Under the pieces are notes generated by a model, which was not told where the DNA came from, ran no database searches, and saw only the letters and a program-made list of their open reading frames with translations. 64,000 bases of DNA from Motacilla alba alba (taxonomy: Eukaryota; Chordata; Aves; Passeriformes; Motacillidae): positions 8,495,850 to 8,559,849 of the forward strand of contig NC_052031.1 of NCBI RefSeq assembly GCF_015832195.1, written 5' to 3'. Below are positions 18,176 through 29,412 of this stretch, piece by piece. The position numbers were made by a program, and so were the translations under genes. The stretch's first letter is position 1. Each line of letters starts with the position of its first letter.

Positions 18176-18366
18176 ATGAGATCAGTTTCTCAAATGGCCT
18201 GAAGTGTGTCATTCTTTGTATTTAATCCTCTGTATCTTATAGAATGTCCTTCCTCTATCCCTATCTGAAGTAAAGACTTTTGGCGAACAGAGAAGTTGGC
18301 TATATTAAGTATTCTGTCTCTCAAGCATTCTCATAGAATGAGCATTTCCCATAGAAATGCTTGAAG

Positions 18367-21300
18367 CTTGAATTGAAGATGCCCTGAAGTTCCTTAAATT
18401 TTGCAGCAGAATCTCGTCAATTTTTTTAGGAATCCTTGGTGAAATATTCTTTACTCGTTCACTTTTATACATTCCTGGGGAACAATTCAGTCCTAAAAGA
18501 TGAAGACAGAGAAGCCTGCAACTGCAAAATATGGTTTTATACATTGTTTTTTGTCTCCTCATAACCAAAGTTTTGACCCTATATTGTGACAGCAGCAAGT
18601 CATGTTTTCTCTATTCCTGGTTATCTGTGTTTTTTGGAGCAGCCCTGCTGGTGTATGAATATAACCTTTTCTACCGGGCCTATTTCATATGGTATAGCAA
18701 TTAGAGCCACTTTGCCTGCACAGCTTTGTCCATGATGAGATGCAGCTAAACAAAATATAATTTACTTCTTGCAGTACATAGTAGTGATCCATAGTAGTTT
18801 GGAAGTATTTTTTTCTTTTTGCCTTTGTACCAATACATCTGGGGTCAACAGGTCAATTTTAAGCTTAGAGTACCTTAGAAATTGCATAAATTTCTGCAGT
18901 CATGCTATAAATACTTTATCTGAGAAGTTTGCTTGAGAATTTCTACCATGCCCACGTAAATCTTCATGCGTACTTTCCAACATGAGAAAGGATTTGCTCC
19001 TACCTGAAGGAAAGCTACCTAAAGGTGACCTCTGTTTTGTGCTGTGTATGAAAATTATACAGTCTTTAATTTCAGAGTCCTTCAAAGGTGTCATTAGGTG
19101 TAACTGTTTTGAAAGAGGTTGAGATATTCCCTTTTTGCTAATTTCAGTGTGGCTTGTCATAAAAAAAACTCTGTAACTGGTCACAAAGGGAATTCTTAGT
19201 GCCAGCCAAGTTGGTTCCACATTGCTGCATTGTTACACCATGCTGGAGTTGAGGAATGGTAGCATGGTCACCACACATGACTTGATGCTAAGAAGTCTAA
19301 ATATGTTTTATAAATGCAAATACATATTATCAGAACAGAATGACATTTTTACTTTTGAAGCCTTTTTGCTGTGGCTCTGCTGCTGGAGATTTTTTAAGAG
19401 TTTTTTTTAAGTAAGCAATGATCATGGTGTTGTAAGCCAAGTCCGCTGAGATACTGTGCTAAATGAATAAAACCCAGTCACTATTCCAGCTTCTACCACT
19501 CAGCAGTGAAATATTAACCCAGAAGGGAGTTAGCTGGATGCTTATTTAATCACCAAGCTGGAAAAAACTATTTAATTTTGAGGAAAACAGCAAATAGAGA
19601 CTATAAAACTGAGTGCTGAACATGTACTCATGAAAGACCATCCCTGTAACTAACTTTGTTACTGTGCCTTGTGAGAATGCTGTTTCTGTGTTAGCCAGGC
19701 TACAGAGATGCAGTGATTCAAATTGACATCTTGGTCTAAGCTTCAAAATCACTGGGAAATGTGCTTTTCACAGTAAATTTTTCCAGTGTAATGTCCTTGG
19801 TGATAGTAAATATGTCTCACTGTGAAGGGAAATTTCAACGCATAAGATTGGATTGTGTTGTTTTATGGAGTGAGAACAGTGATTAATTTGGCTGCAATTT
19901 ATTCAACCCTCTGTTAATGTTTACTTGTGAAGTTTTATTAGGTCATGTTACAGTTATAATCTTATCAATGGTCATGCTCAGAGTCTTACTTCCTAGCTGT
20001 TTTCAATGGTAAATGACTGGCCAAACCTGATTCTTCACTGCTTTGCATCTTGTGTTGTCACCTGTGTCAGTAAGAAAGGAGTGTGCAGTGTTGTCATTTC
20101 ATTCTGGAATATTCTACGGATGTTTTCCTTATGATGTAGTGACATAAATGATTGTACAAGGCATCAGAAAGGGCTCATTCCCACTTGGGCATTTCAGTCA
20201 TGAGGCAGCATTTTCCCTCACAGTTGTAGCTCTTCTAGGTGGGGATTTTTTAAATGAGAAATTCTAGAACTGTTAAACAACAGATGAGATATATCCATTT
20301 GGAATGGTTTCTTAAGAGATCATTCCTTTCAAATAAGAAGGAAATGAGAAGTAGAGAGGAGTCTCAGTTATCATCCTTCATGTATGTGTGGAATCAAATC
20401 CACATATTTTTGCAATTGACACTTTTGCAAAGGCGCATGCTTTTATTTGCACAAGCATATAATTTCTCATTCCTTAGATCAAATTCCTGTGGCTGCAGAT
20501 GGAAAGGAATTTTCCCTCATATTCTTTATGTTAGTTACTTGTGTCCTGCAGGTGAGGACTGAGGTTTTCATAGTACCATGTTAACCATAAGCTGTTCCTA
20601 AGTGATCTTGCTGGCAGTTAATAAACAGATCTTTTAAAGTTTTACTAGTATAGAAAACAAACCCTGACATCTTTGTCATTGCAGAAAATATGAGAGAAAG
20701 GACAGTGTTGATGTATAGCAGCGTAGTGCCCAGCATTTGATTTAATTTTTCAATGCGAAGCAAGATTTTTTTCCAAAGAACTGCCAAATAAATCTCACCT
20801 AGGGGAACAGGAGGGGCAATACACGACAATTTGTTTTCAGATTGTACTTTAACAACACCCTGCACTGAGCCAGACAAATGCACACAAACTTAAGTAGAAG
20901 TGACGGAAACAAAAAATAATTTTCACAATTATATTCCAATTAGTCAGATTAGTAATGATAAAATATCTTTCCTTCCAGAGTGCTGTTTATTAGTCCACAC
21001 CAGAACTTAATATTTTTTTTTGCCTGTCATGTGGTTTGTGAGAGACCTTGGAGAAAAATATTTGGGTGGGGTTTTTTTCCCTTTATTTCATTCAAGACTT
21101 TTTCTCCAAAACACTGGCCCTAATTTTCATCATGATCAGGATGTGCAAATGACTTTTGCAGTAAGTCTGGCTTTTCTAGCAGGAATGCTACATTGTCCAT
21201 CCAGTGCCAGGAAGGTGGAAATACCCTTAATTTTATGTTCAGTTAAATACAGGATTTGCCTTTCTGTCTGATGATTTCCAAATAGTTCAGCTGGGAGAGT

Positions 21301-21699
21301 TTGCTTAAGGAAGAACTGATTCACATGTTTATTTTCTTTTCCCCAAAGTAATGACTATCCAACAAGACTTAACTATCCTTGTGCTCTTTTCTATATGTTG
21401 TTTGTGTCCTCATCCAGAATTACGTCCACAGAGTATTCATTAGGCAGAATGTTACAGAATTTTTATTTTACAGCCCTTTAGCTTTTTTGCAGCTTTATAG
21501 ATTCTTTCATTAATTTCACAGAACATTTTTTCCCTAATTACATTTTTAAAGAGATTTGAAGCTACTGTTAATTCACAGTAAAACTTTAGTGTCAAATTTT
21601 TGATTTTAATAAGGATCTTAGAGGTGTTGCTACTGGATATTCCCCTTACTATACCATCCTCACTGAATTTGAATAAATTATCTTTGAGGATCCCTTGAC
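18367..21699. other. AT-rich non-coding DNA between array and CR1
   Basis: Single-copy sequence right of the array. It contains no exon, RNA gene or repeat that I can identify. It is either SEMA3D intron 1 or SEMA3D 5' flank; the sequence does not decide between them. Confidence 0.55.
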
Positions 21700-22520
21700 T
21701 GGCTGGAGAAGGAGGCCTGTGTAAACCATGTGAAGTTCACCAAGACCAAGTACAAGATCCTACACTTGGGTCAGGGCAATGCTTCATATCAGCAAAGACT
21801 GGATGATGGATAGATTGTGTGATGAATAGGTTGAGAACAGCCCTGCAGAGAAGGACTTGAGGATACTGGTAAATGAAAAAAAAAAAAAAAAAAAAAAAAA
21901 GGATTTGAGCCAGCAGTGTGTGCTCACAGCCTGCAAAGCCAGCTGTACCCTGGGCTGTACCACAAGAAGTGTGTTCAGCAGGTAGAGGGAGGGGATTCTG
22001 CCTCTGCAGTCTGCTCTGGTGAGACCCCTGCAGTCCTGCATTAAATTCTGAGGCACCCAGTTCAAGAAAGACATGAACCTTGGAATGAATCTTGAGAAGA
22101 GCCCTGGTAATGGTCAGAGGGCTGTAACACCTATATAAGGACAGGCTGAGAGGTTTGGGGTTGTTCCACCAGGAGACAAGATGGCTCTGAGGACACCTTA
22201 TTGTAGCTTTTCAATATATAAAAGGGGCTTGTAAAAATGATGAGCAAGGACTTTTACCAAAGCCTTTAGTGACAGCACAAGGGGCAGTAGTTTTTAACTG
22301 GAAGATAGAAACTGGATATAAGAAAGACATTTTATATTATGAAAGTGGTGAGAAACTGGTACAGGTTGCCCAGAGAAGTTGTGGATGCTCCATCCCTGGA
22401 AGTGTTCATGCCCATGAACACTTAGGTGGGGCTTTGACCAAGCTGATCTAGTGAAAGATGTTCCTCCTTATACTGAGGGAGTTGAACAGAATGATCTTCA
22501 AATGTCCCTACCCACTATTT
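21700..22520 (+). mobile_element. CR1 LINE 3' fragment, degenerate
   Basis: This matches the known 3' part of avian CR1 over about 800 bp. At its start, a broken frame reads VKFTKTKYKILHLGQ, like the end of the CR1 reverse transcriptase region. Later landmarks are GACAGGCTGAGAG near 22140, CAGGTTGCCCAGAGAAG near 22362, CCATCCCTGGAAGTGTTCA near 22391, and GTTGAACAGAATGATCTTC near 22481. Many substitutions and indels make it non-functional. A run of 25 A (21876-21900) sits inside it. The exact left edge is uncertain. Confidence 0.85.
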
Positions 22521-22995
22521 CCTGCTCCTAATTATTCTTGGCTGGCATTGAGCTTCTTTGCTGCTTTATATTTGGAGGACCAAATATGGTGAGGTATTAT
22601 CCTTGAGCATGTGTATCCATGAGTATGATAATATAAACATAATTAGTTTTCTTTGAATGAAGGAAAGATATAGCACACATTTTGCAAAGATCTGTCTTTT
22701 GTGGTTTCTAATTTGTGTTGAACTTCTGATTCTTCTGTGCCATACAGATATTAAGAAAATTTTACACAGAAAAATATGAAGGGAAATATTACCCAATTTG
22801 GAAGTAAAAAAAAAAAAAAACCCAGAGAACCCCAAAGTTAACAGGAACTGTATTTTATGGCTCTGGAAAGACATGCTCCAAGACTGCACTTATCTCACTG
22901 GTTATACTCCATGCTGGTTGCATATATTTATAAAAGACACTGATGAGTCATATATAAACATTTTGATTATAAAGATTTTCTTTGTTTTCCTACAG

Positions 22996-23156
22996 ACTTG
23001 CTGCTTTCAAACAGCTGCATCCCATTCCTGGGCTCAACAGAGGGGCTTGATTTTCGAACCCTGCTGCTAGATGAGGAGAGGGGCCGGCTGCTAGTCGGGA
23101 CAAAGGACCACATCTTCCTGCTCAACTTGGTTGATGTAAACAAAAATGTAAAAAAG
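22996..23156 (+). CDS. SEMA3D: SEMA3D coding exon, start of Sema domain
   Basis: 161 bp. The acceptor is TTTTCCTACAG ending 22995 and the donor AAG/GTCAGT. The exon begins in phase 1 (the G of an Asp codon must come from the previous exon) and ends on a whole codon. It encodes 53 residues, from [12 protein letters not shown] through the class 3 strand motif [14 protein letters not shown] and [11 protein letters not shown]. By family gene structure it follows the exon carrying the start codon and signal peptide. It forms the first blades of the Sema beta-propeller. Confidence 0.93.
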
Positions 23157-26100
23157 GTCAGTGCTCTTTCCACGGAGTTTACCTCCTAAGTTAAATTTTG
23201 TTAAATTCCTTTTTTGTTTGTTTTGCTTTGTGTTTTTATTTATTTATTTCTTCACTGGGTTACTGCAGATTTGTTGTGCAATGCAATTTACCAAGATTTG
23301 ATAATCTCACCTCCCACAGTTATACATACTATCTTTAATCAATTGAATTTCTAATGCTATATGATCTCTTGTGTGACTGATGACCTGCAAGAGATTAGCT
23401 ATGTGAAAGGGATCTGCACTGCATGAAAATAGTATCAAAATATCAGCAAACAGGAAAAATGTAGCTCAGAGTGTTTACTTCTCAACTCCTCTGGTCACGG
23501 TTACCTTCCTCATTTAAAAGCATTTGGAGGGAAATAACTGAAGACAGCTCTTTCATTGCTTCCTGGCATCACTGGGATTGCTTTACTGTAATACTGAACA
23601 GAGCAGAGGCAATTTGGATGGTTTAAATTAGAGTAAAATATAAGTGGCAATTTTAGCATTTCTGTTAATATCTAGAATTACTAGTGATAGGAAAAGCTTC
23701 CACTGGGATCTGCTGTAGTCCCTTGCCCATGCCCAGTGACAATGTGTTAAATTGAGATAATAAGATGACAATTTAGCCTTCAATATTTCTAGCAGACATG
23801 GTGAACTGGAGCTTTTGTAAGCACAGTTGACTGCTACGAGTGAAAACCAGATGCTCGCACGGGAGCACATGAAAACTGGTTTCCTGCGTCTTCCAGATAT
23901 GAAGAAAATTTGAATTCTCAGCTGTGTTTGGTATTTTTTTTAGGCACCAGAGAGGGGTTTTAAATTACTGCATTCTGCTGCCAGCTCTGAAGAGGTAACT
24001 GACCCTGAATTAATGCGATTGCAGGAAGGGGCTGAACAGGTGGAAAAAGAGACTATTTTGCCCACATGTTTGAGAACAACACTTGCTGTCATTGTATAGA
24101 AAAGATACAATACCAGGCAGAATATCTTGTTCCTTATCTTGACTTCAGCAATGCTGAACGCGCCAGTTTTTGTAAAACTCAGATTCTGAGTATTTCAGAA
24201 AATTTCTTCCTGGGATGCTTTATCAAGCACTTGCTTCTGTCATCTCAGTAATTGACTCAAAATCCACCACCCCCTCAGGATATTGCATTAATAACAGCAC
24301 TGCTAATTATAATTGCAAATTTTCAGACTACAAATTGATTTTCGGCGTAGGCTTTCTGAAGAAAACAAATTTTGTTTGTGTGAAAAACAGACTTTTGTTT
24401 CTGTGGGATGCTGCTTGCCTCCCGAGAGGTGCTGAGTGCTGTCACCTCTCATTATGTTCAGTGGGTCTTTATGAGCCCAGACCTTGCTGGAGGTGGCAGC
24501 ACCCTGAGTAAGCTGCCCCTCAGTCCAAGCTGGTGACATTTTGCCTTTGGCCAAGCCCCCACTGATCATTATGGACCTGGTGCTTTCCAAGAAGAGCAGA
24601 ACACAGAGCCAGGAGACCTAACCTGCAGTCAGACAGTGGTATAGATGTTACAGAGAAAAGACTCTGTGTTGGAAGGAAAATTTGCATTTCCTATAACAAA
24701 TAGAAAATGCATGCTTACATATCTGTGGTAACCTGAAAGGAGGGAATAAAATTCCTAACCACTTGCATATTTAGACTAAATATGTGTGCAGGTTCAAGTA
24801 TTTCTACTTCTTTTAGCAGTAAACTAATAATAGTTTAACTATTTAGATAATATTTAACTTCTCAGAAAAAAAACCACATGAGGCAAAATATATCTAAGTG
24901 GGAAGAAGTGACTTGAGAAGCCTTGCAGAGCATCCTGGTGTGATGATTTCCAAGGCCTCCATGGGTATTCAATAACTTTATAAATGTATCTTGTTGCATA
25001 AATGCCCAGGTGAAACAAGGCAGTGTCACACAAGTGTTTCTCTTTAATTCCACTGCGCTTGGCTGGTTGAATCTTTTCAGTGGAGGAAAGGGATGAGATG
25101 AAGGAAGTATCGTGAGGAGCTGTGTATAAATCTCAGTGCTGAGGAGGATGCTGGAAGATACTCTACAGTAGCAGGGAAGTGTCAGAAAGTAGCATTTGCC
25201 GGTGCTGTGTTTAGACTGACCGTAGTTTGGGTTGGCGCTGGGCCAGGCGGCTTGCTTCCAGGCTTTCCCAGCGTGAGGAAACCACACATGTTGGGACTAC
25301 AAGGGTCTGAAGTGTGTCCTTTGTACTCCTCTGGAGTACGAGTCGTCTGGAAAAAATAATCTGCTTATACACAGCCACTAAAATGAGTAGAAATTGATTA
25401 GAATAATAAGTTTCTGCCTGTAAATGATGTGTTTATTAATGACTTTGAGGAAGGAGTGTTAAAAGCAAGCTGAGGGGGCAAGAGAGGTATAACAACTTCG
25501 AGACTAGAATGCAAGATTGTTCATAGTTTAGGGTTTCCTTTCTTTAAAACAAAACTGAACATTAACTTTGGAATGCTCTGTGCTGGGTAGATTCATCTTA
25601 TTTTAATAAAGCTCTCAATTTCAGATATTTGTTTTGTTAGGAGCTACTGATACCTCCAAAAGCCAAGTCAGAATCCCCAATTTATTCTCATATGTGGATA
25701 TAATTACTTGGCAAGATTATATTTTAGAGTCTGAAGCTGTATTAAGACATTTCTGGAATAGTATTCAAAGAAGCATCCAAAGCATTGTATCCTGCTCCCT
25801 TCTCTAATGTATACATATATATAATTTAATGACTTCCTTTTTAAAACCTATTTATTTACCTAAATTAGTTAATTTGACTTACATATATTAAGTTATGGCT
25901 TTATTTCCTGGTGTATTTTTCCTTATGAAATAAATCAATAGTTCTGCTGGAGTCTCAATTTCTTAAATCATTGTAGTTGTTATTCAATTTATTGTGTAAT
26001 AGGTTGAAAACTTCCTTAGCTGGCAGCTTAAAAAAAGTCTGTCCAATTTCCAGTGCTTGCAAACCTCATTATAAAACAACAGTAAGTACCACAGTGTAAT

Positions 26101-29100
26101 AAGCAAGTCTTCCAGAATGACAGGCGAATGCAGAAAGCTAAAGTGATTATAGTCAATAAATATATAGTTTAGCAATGGATAATCATCTTTCTGTAGCAGG
26201 GATATATTTTCTCTGAAGTTTTCCTCTACAGAGGCCTTTAGCTCCTGTTGCTGCAGTGGCAATATCAAGTGCCATAGTTGTTTTTTTTTGAACGATCCTT
26301 ACATGCCTGAAAAATTCTGCAGGCTGTTTGCAAACTGGAAGAATTGTGATTTCTTCCTATGAGTAAAATAAAGATGATCAGTGAAAAAAAGCAGTTCTAC
26401 TGAAGGCGTCTGTGCCATTACCACCAGAAGTGCTGTGTAAAACAAAAGGATGTTTAATAGCATGAGAGGCCAGAAAGCTGGAGAAGAAATTCTGTAGGAA
26501 CACCAGGCTCTGGGATGCTGCTGGAAACACTACTTTAGTACATTGAATTTTCTCGTGAGTTTGCTTAAAGCCTTTTCTATTTTACTCCTTAAGCTAAATA
26601 AATAGGAAATACAAAATGTTGTCAGCTGGACAAACAGTGGGTAAATAGCTGCAAAGCAGTGGTGCCCCTTTCTGTGGCTGTGCTAACAGTGCACACGGGG
26701 TTACATGTCAGCGCGATTATCACGGTGTGATCCGCTGCGCGACCCGCCCAGCTCCGCGGGAATAGGAATGCTATCAAGGCCTGACAAGCTTTTGAAAAGC
26801 TGCCAACCTGCAGGAGCTGTCAGTGCTAGAAGACACAGCCCCATGTGGGCCAAATAGATAAACATGTCAGATCCCCAATAGCAGCTTTGGAGCAAGTTGT
26901 TTTCATCCATCTCAGTGTGCTCTGGCTCTGGGTCACAAATTATCATCACTTGGAGCATCCTTGGTTTGTAGTTGCTACTGTTTTTCTGGCATGTGCAGCC
27001 GTCTTGTGACATCCTTGAATGTCCTCTTGTATTGACTATTACCTGTATTTCACAGGAAAAAATATACAAATGCATAAATATATATTTATCTGCTGGGTAA
27101 ATGCTTATGAAATAGCTGCACATAATTTTTTTCTATAACTCCAGTGCTTGCCAGCAGTTCAAGTGGGCTTGTATTTCAGCACTGTTTGCAGTGTGACCCA
27201 CCCATCTCTGCAGGAAGGGGAACATGTATGCAAATACATATGCATATTTATGTAAAACAGCACCCTTGAGATATAGGAGCAGAATTTTACATTCATTGCT
27301 CTGAGAAACTTTCTGTCAGTCTGTATAAGCGTGGTCTCAATTAGGAATGAACCCAGTGGGAATTTAGCCCATACTGAAAGGAGGCTTTGGTTCTTGCCAT
27401 CAGGACTGAGCCTCCGGAATACATACAGAGTCTGAGGTGTTTATTGCAGCCTTGAAACACAGTAATACCAAGTTGGTCCTTCTTAAAAAATATGCGCTGC
27501 TTATTCTATAGCTCAAAGGAAGTTAGCTTCCTGCCTGTCAGCAAAACTGCAGACAGTCTGAGAGTGAAGCTTTCTTGACCTGTCAGAAGAAAAAGTTTGC
27601 CAGGAAACGTTATTGAAGGCCAGAGAATTATGTGGAAACCACTGGAGGTATCTAAACTTATGAAAGTGGGGCAGCAGGATAATCTAGGATAAACCCAGTG
27701 AAACTTCAGGTTAGGGACTTCCAGAGGCAGAGGTGATACCTTTGTGCTTGCAAGCCCTTGGAGGAGTCTTACCTTGGAGCTATTTACTCTACAGAGTTGT
27801 TTGGCAGACTTAAATTTAGGCACCTGTGTAGACAAAGTGAAAGCTTTTGAACAGTGTTTACAGACACAAAAGCACAGATGGAGCAAAACGTGAAGAAAGC
27901 AGTATGAATCCAGAATGACAGCGGTTCTAGGTGGAAGAGAGTGTCTCTGTTATTTCCTTTTGCATTGTTGCCATAAATTATATTTCCATAAACATCCGCT
28001 GTCATTTTTGTGTTTTACCCATGTGTTTAGCTATAAAGAATGGCCAGTATCCTGCTCTCTGAAAACATTTGTTTATATTGGTCATTGGCTTTTTCAGTGG
28101 TAAGATTTGTTTTTAGTCTGAAGTGATAAACATGTCAGGAGCAATGCCATTTACCCTAAAAATCCTGGTGTATGGTTTCCTTTTAGGAGAAACAGACAGT
28201 ATTCAGAAGTCTGCTGTGGTTACACTGTGGAAAATTAGGTGTAGAAACACTGAAGCCTTTTAAGATTTCATCCAGTGTTAATGAAATCAGTATCTGGTCT
28301 ATTTTCTTTAAGCTTTCACGTGTGCTCATAACATACACATGAAAATTCACTTTTCAAAAACCCTTGAGGATGGAAGTATTGGCTGCTACTTAAGTTGTGT
28401 GGGAGATCAGTTTAAGAGGAGAACTGAGGCATGTGGAGATGTTGCTTTGTCACAGACAGATGCAATATTAAAGCTCATTTGGTTCTAATATGAAGTTTCA
28501 CTCTAACAGCCACCTGCCAAATTAAAGCTACCAAAATCTTGTGAATGTGTCTTCCAAATACACAACTTTGATTTTCCTCTGACTTCCAGTGCACTTTACT
28601 CAGTTTGACAGCACCATGAAAATAAAGAATGCTGTACACTGACACTGGCATTCCTGCTGTGTTGTAAATCACTTTGAAACAAGCCTCATATTCTCTCTTT
28701 CCTTCTTTCTGTTACATCAGATTATATCTATCAGAGATCCAATTTTCTGTTACTATGAAATAATTTGAGACGGAAATTTTGGTCAGTTTATTTCCTGGAT
28801 GCATGTTGCAAGGATGGGAAATAGTACCTCAGGTGAAAGTCTGTGGCAGATATAAAAAATATTAAAGATAGATTCTTGGCTTTTAAGGATCTCTTAAGTA
28901 TTTCTGGGAGTCAGTTGAACCTTGATGAAACTGATATAAAGAAAGCTAGATGAAAAAACTCTAAGGACAGCCTGGTTAGTTTTCAAATACAGGAACAAAT
29001 TTAGATGAGGAACTTAGATATATCAGCTTCTTTTGTTTGCTGATGGCTTTAAAATGTTGAATTCCAGAGTACAGCAATTACAGTGGGAGTCAGTTACAAG

Positions 29101-29261
29101 ACCTGCTTGGGGTAACCTTCCTGTTAGGATTTGTGTGTAAGAACAATCTGTCCTGTTCCCCAAGCTGTGGACTTCTACACTGCCCACATTAATGCAGCAG
29201 ATGTGAGATATTTAGAGAACAACTGGTATACGAATATGGTGTGCTAAAATCAGATCATTTT

Positions 29262-29412
29262 CTCATTAATTAGTGCAGTTGGTTGGAGCATGGTGCTAAT
29301 AATGTCAAGGTCACACGGTCAGTCCCTGTACAGGCCATTCATTTAAGAGTTGAACTTAATGATCCCTGTAGGTCCCTTCCAACTCAGAATATTCTGTGAT
29401 TCTGTGATAATT
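29262..29412 (+). mobile_element. tRNA-Ile-headed SINE with CR1 tail (TguSINE1-like)
   Basis: The head (about 29270-29332) follows a tRNA-Ile pattern: TTAG..CAGTTGGTT, GAGCATGGTGCTAATAA with an AAT anticodon, AAGGTCACACGGTCAG, and a CAGGCCA end. The tail (29348-29409) is the CR1 3' end: TTGAACTTAATGATC, GTAGGTCCCTTCCAACTC, and two ATTCTGTG repeats. This joined structure is that of the songbird SINE TguSINE1. The B-box region is degraded, so it is not a working tRNA gene. Confidence 0.82.

Larger units (their letters stand above)
4181..18366 (+). repeat. Four-unit head-to-tail tandem gene array
   Basis: The units are A 4181-7710, B 7711-11256, C 11257-14818 and D 14819-18366, with lengths of 3530, 3546, 3562 and 3548 bp. 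Start codons are 3532, 3546 and 3562 bp apart. Each unit contains the full set of parts: 5' region, small intron, 740-codon frame, 3'UTR and AATAAA. The left edge is where unit A loses similarity to the sequence upstream of B-D. The right edge is where unit D runs into unique DNA after GAAATGCTTGAAG. Units differ by scattered substitutions and small length changes in the 3'UTR. Coding parts are far more GC-rich than the surrounding intron-like DNA. Confidence 0.95.

Noticed and set aside
29270..29332. tRNA-Ile gene
   Set aside because: The acceptor stem and B box are degraded and the sequence continues into a CR1 tail, so it is the head of a SINE.
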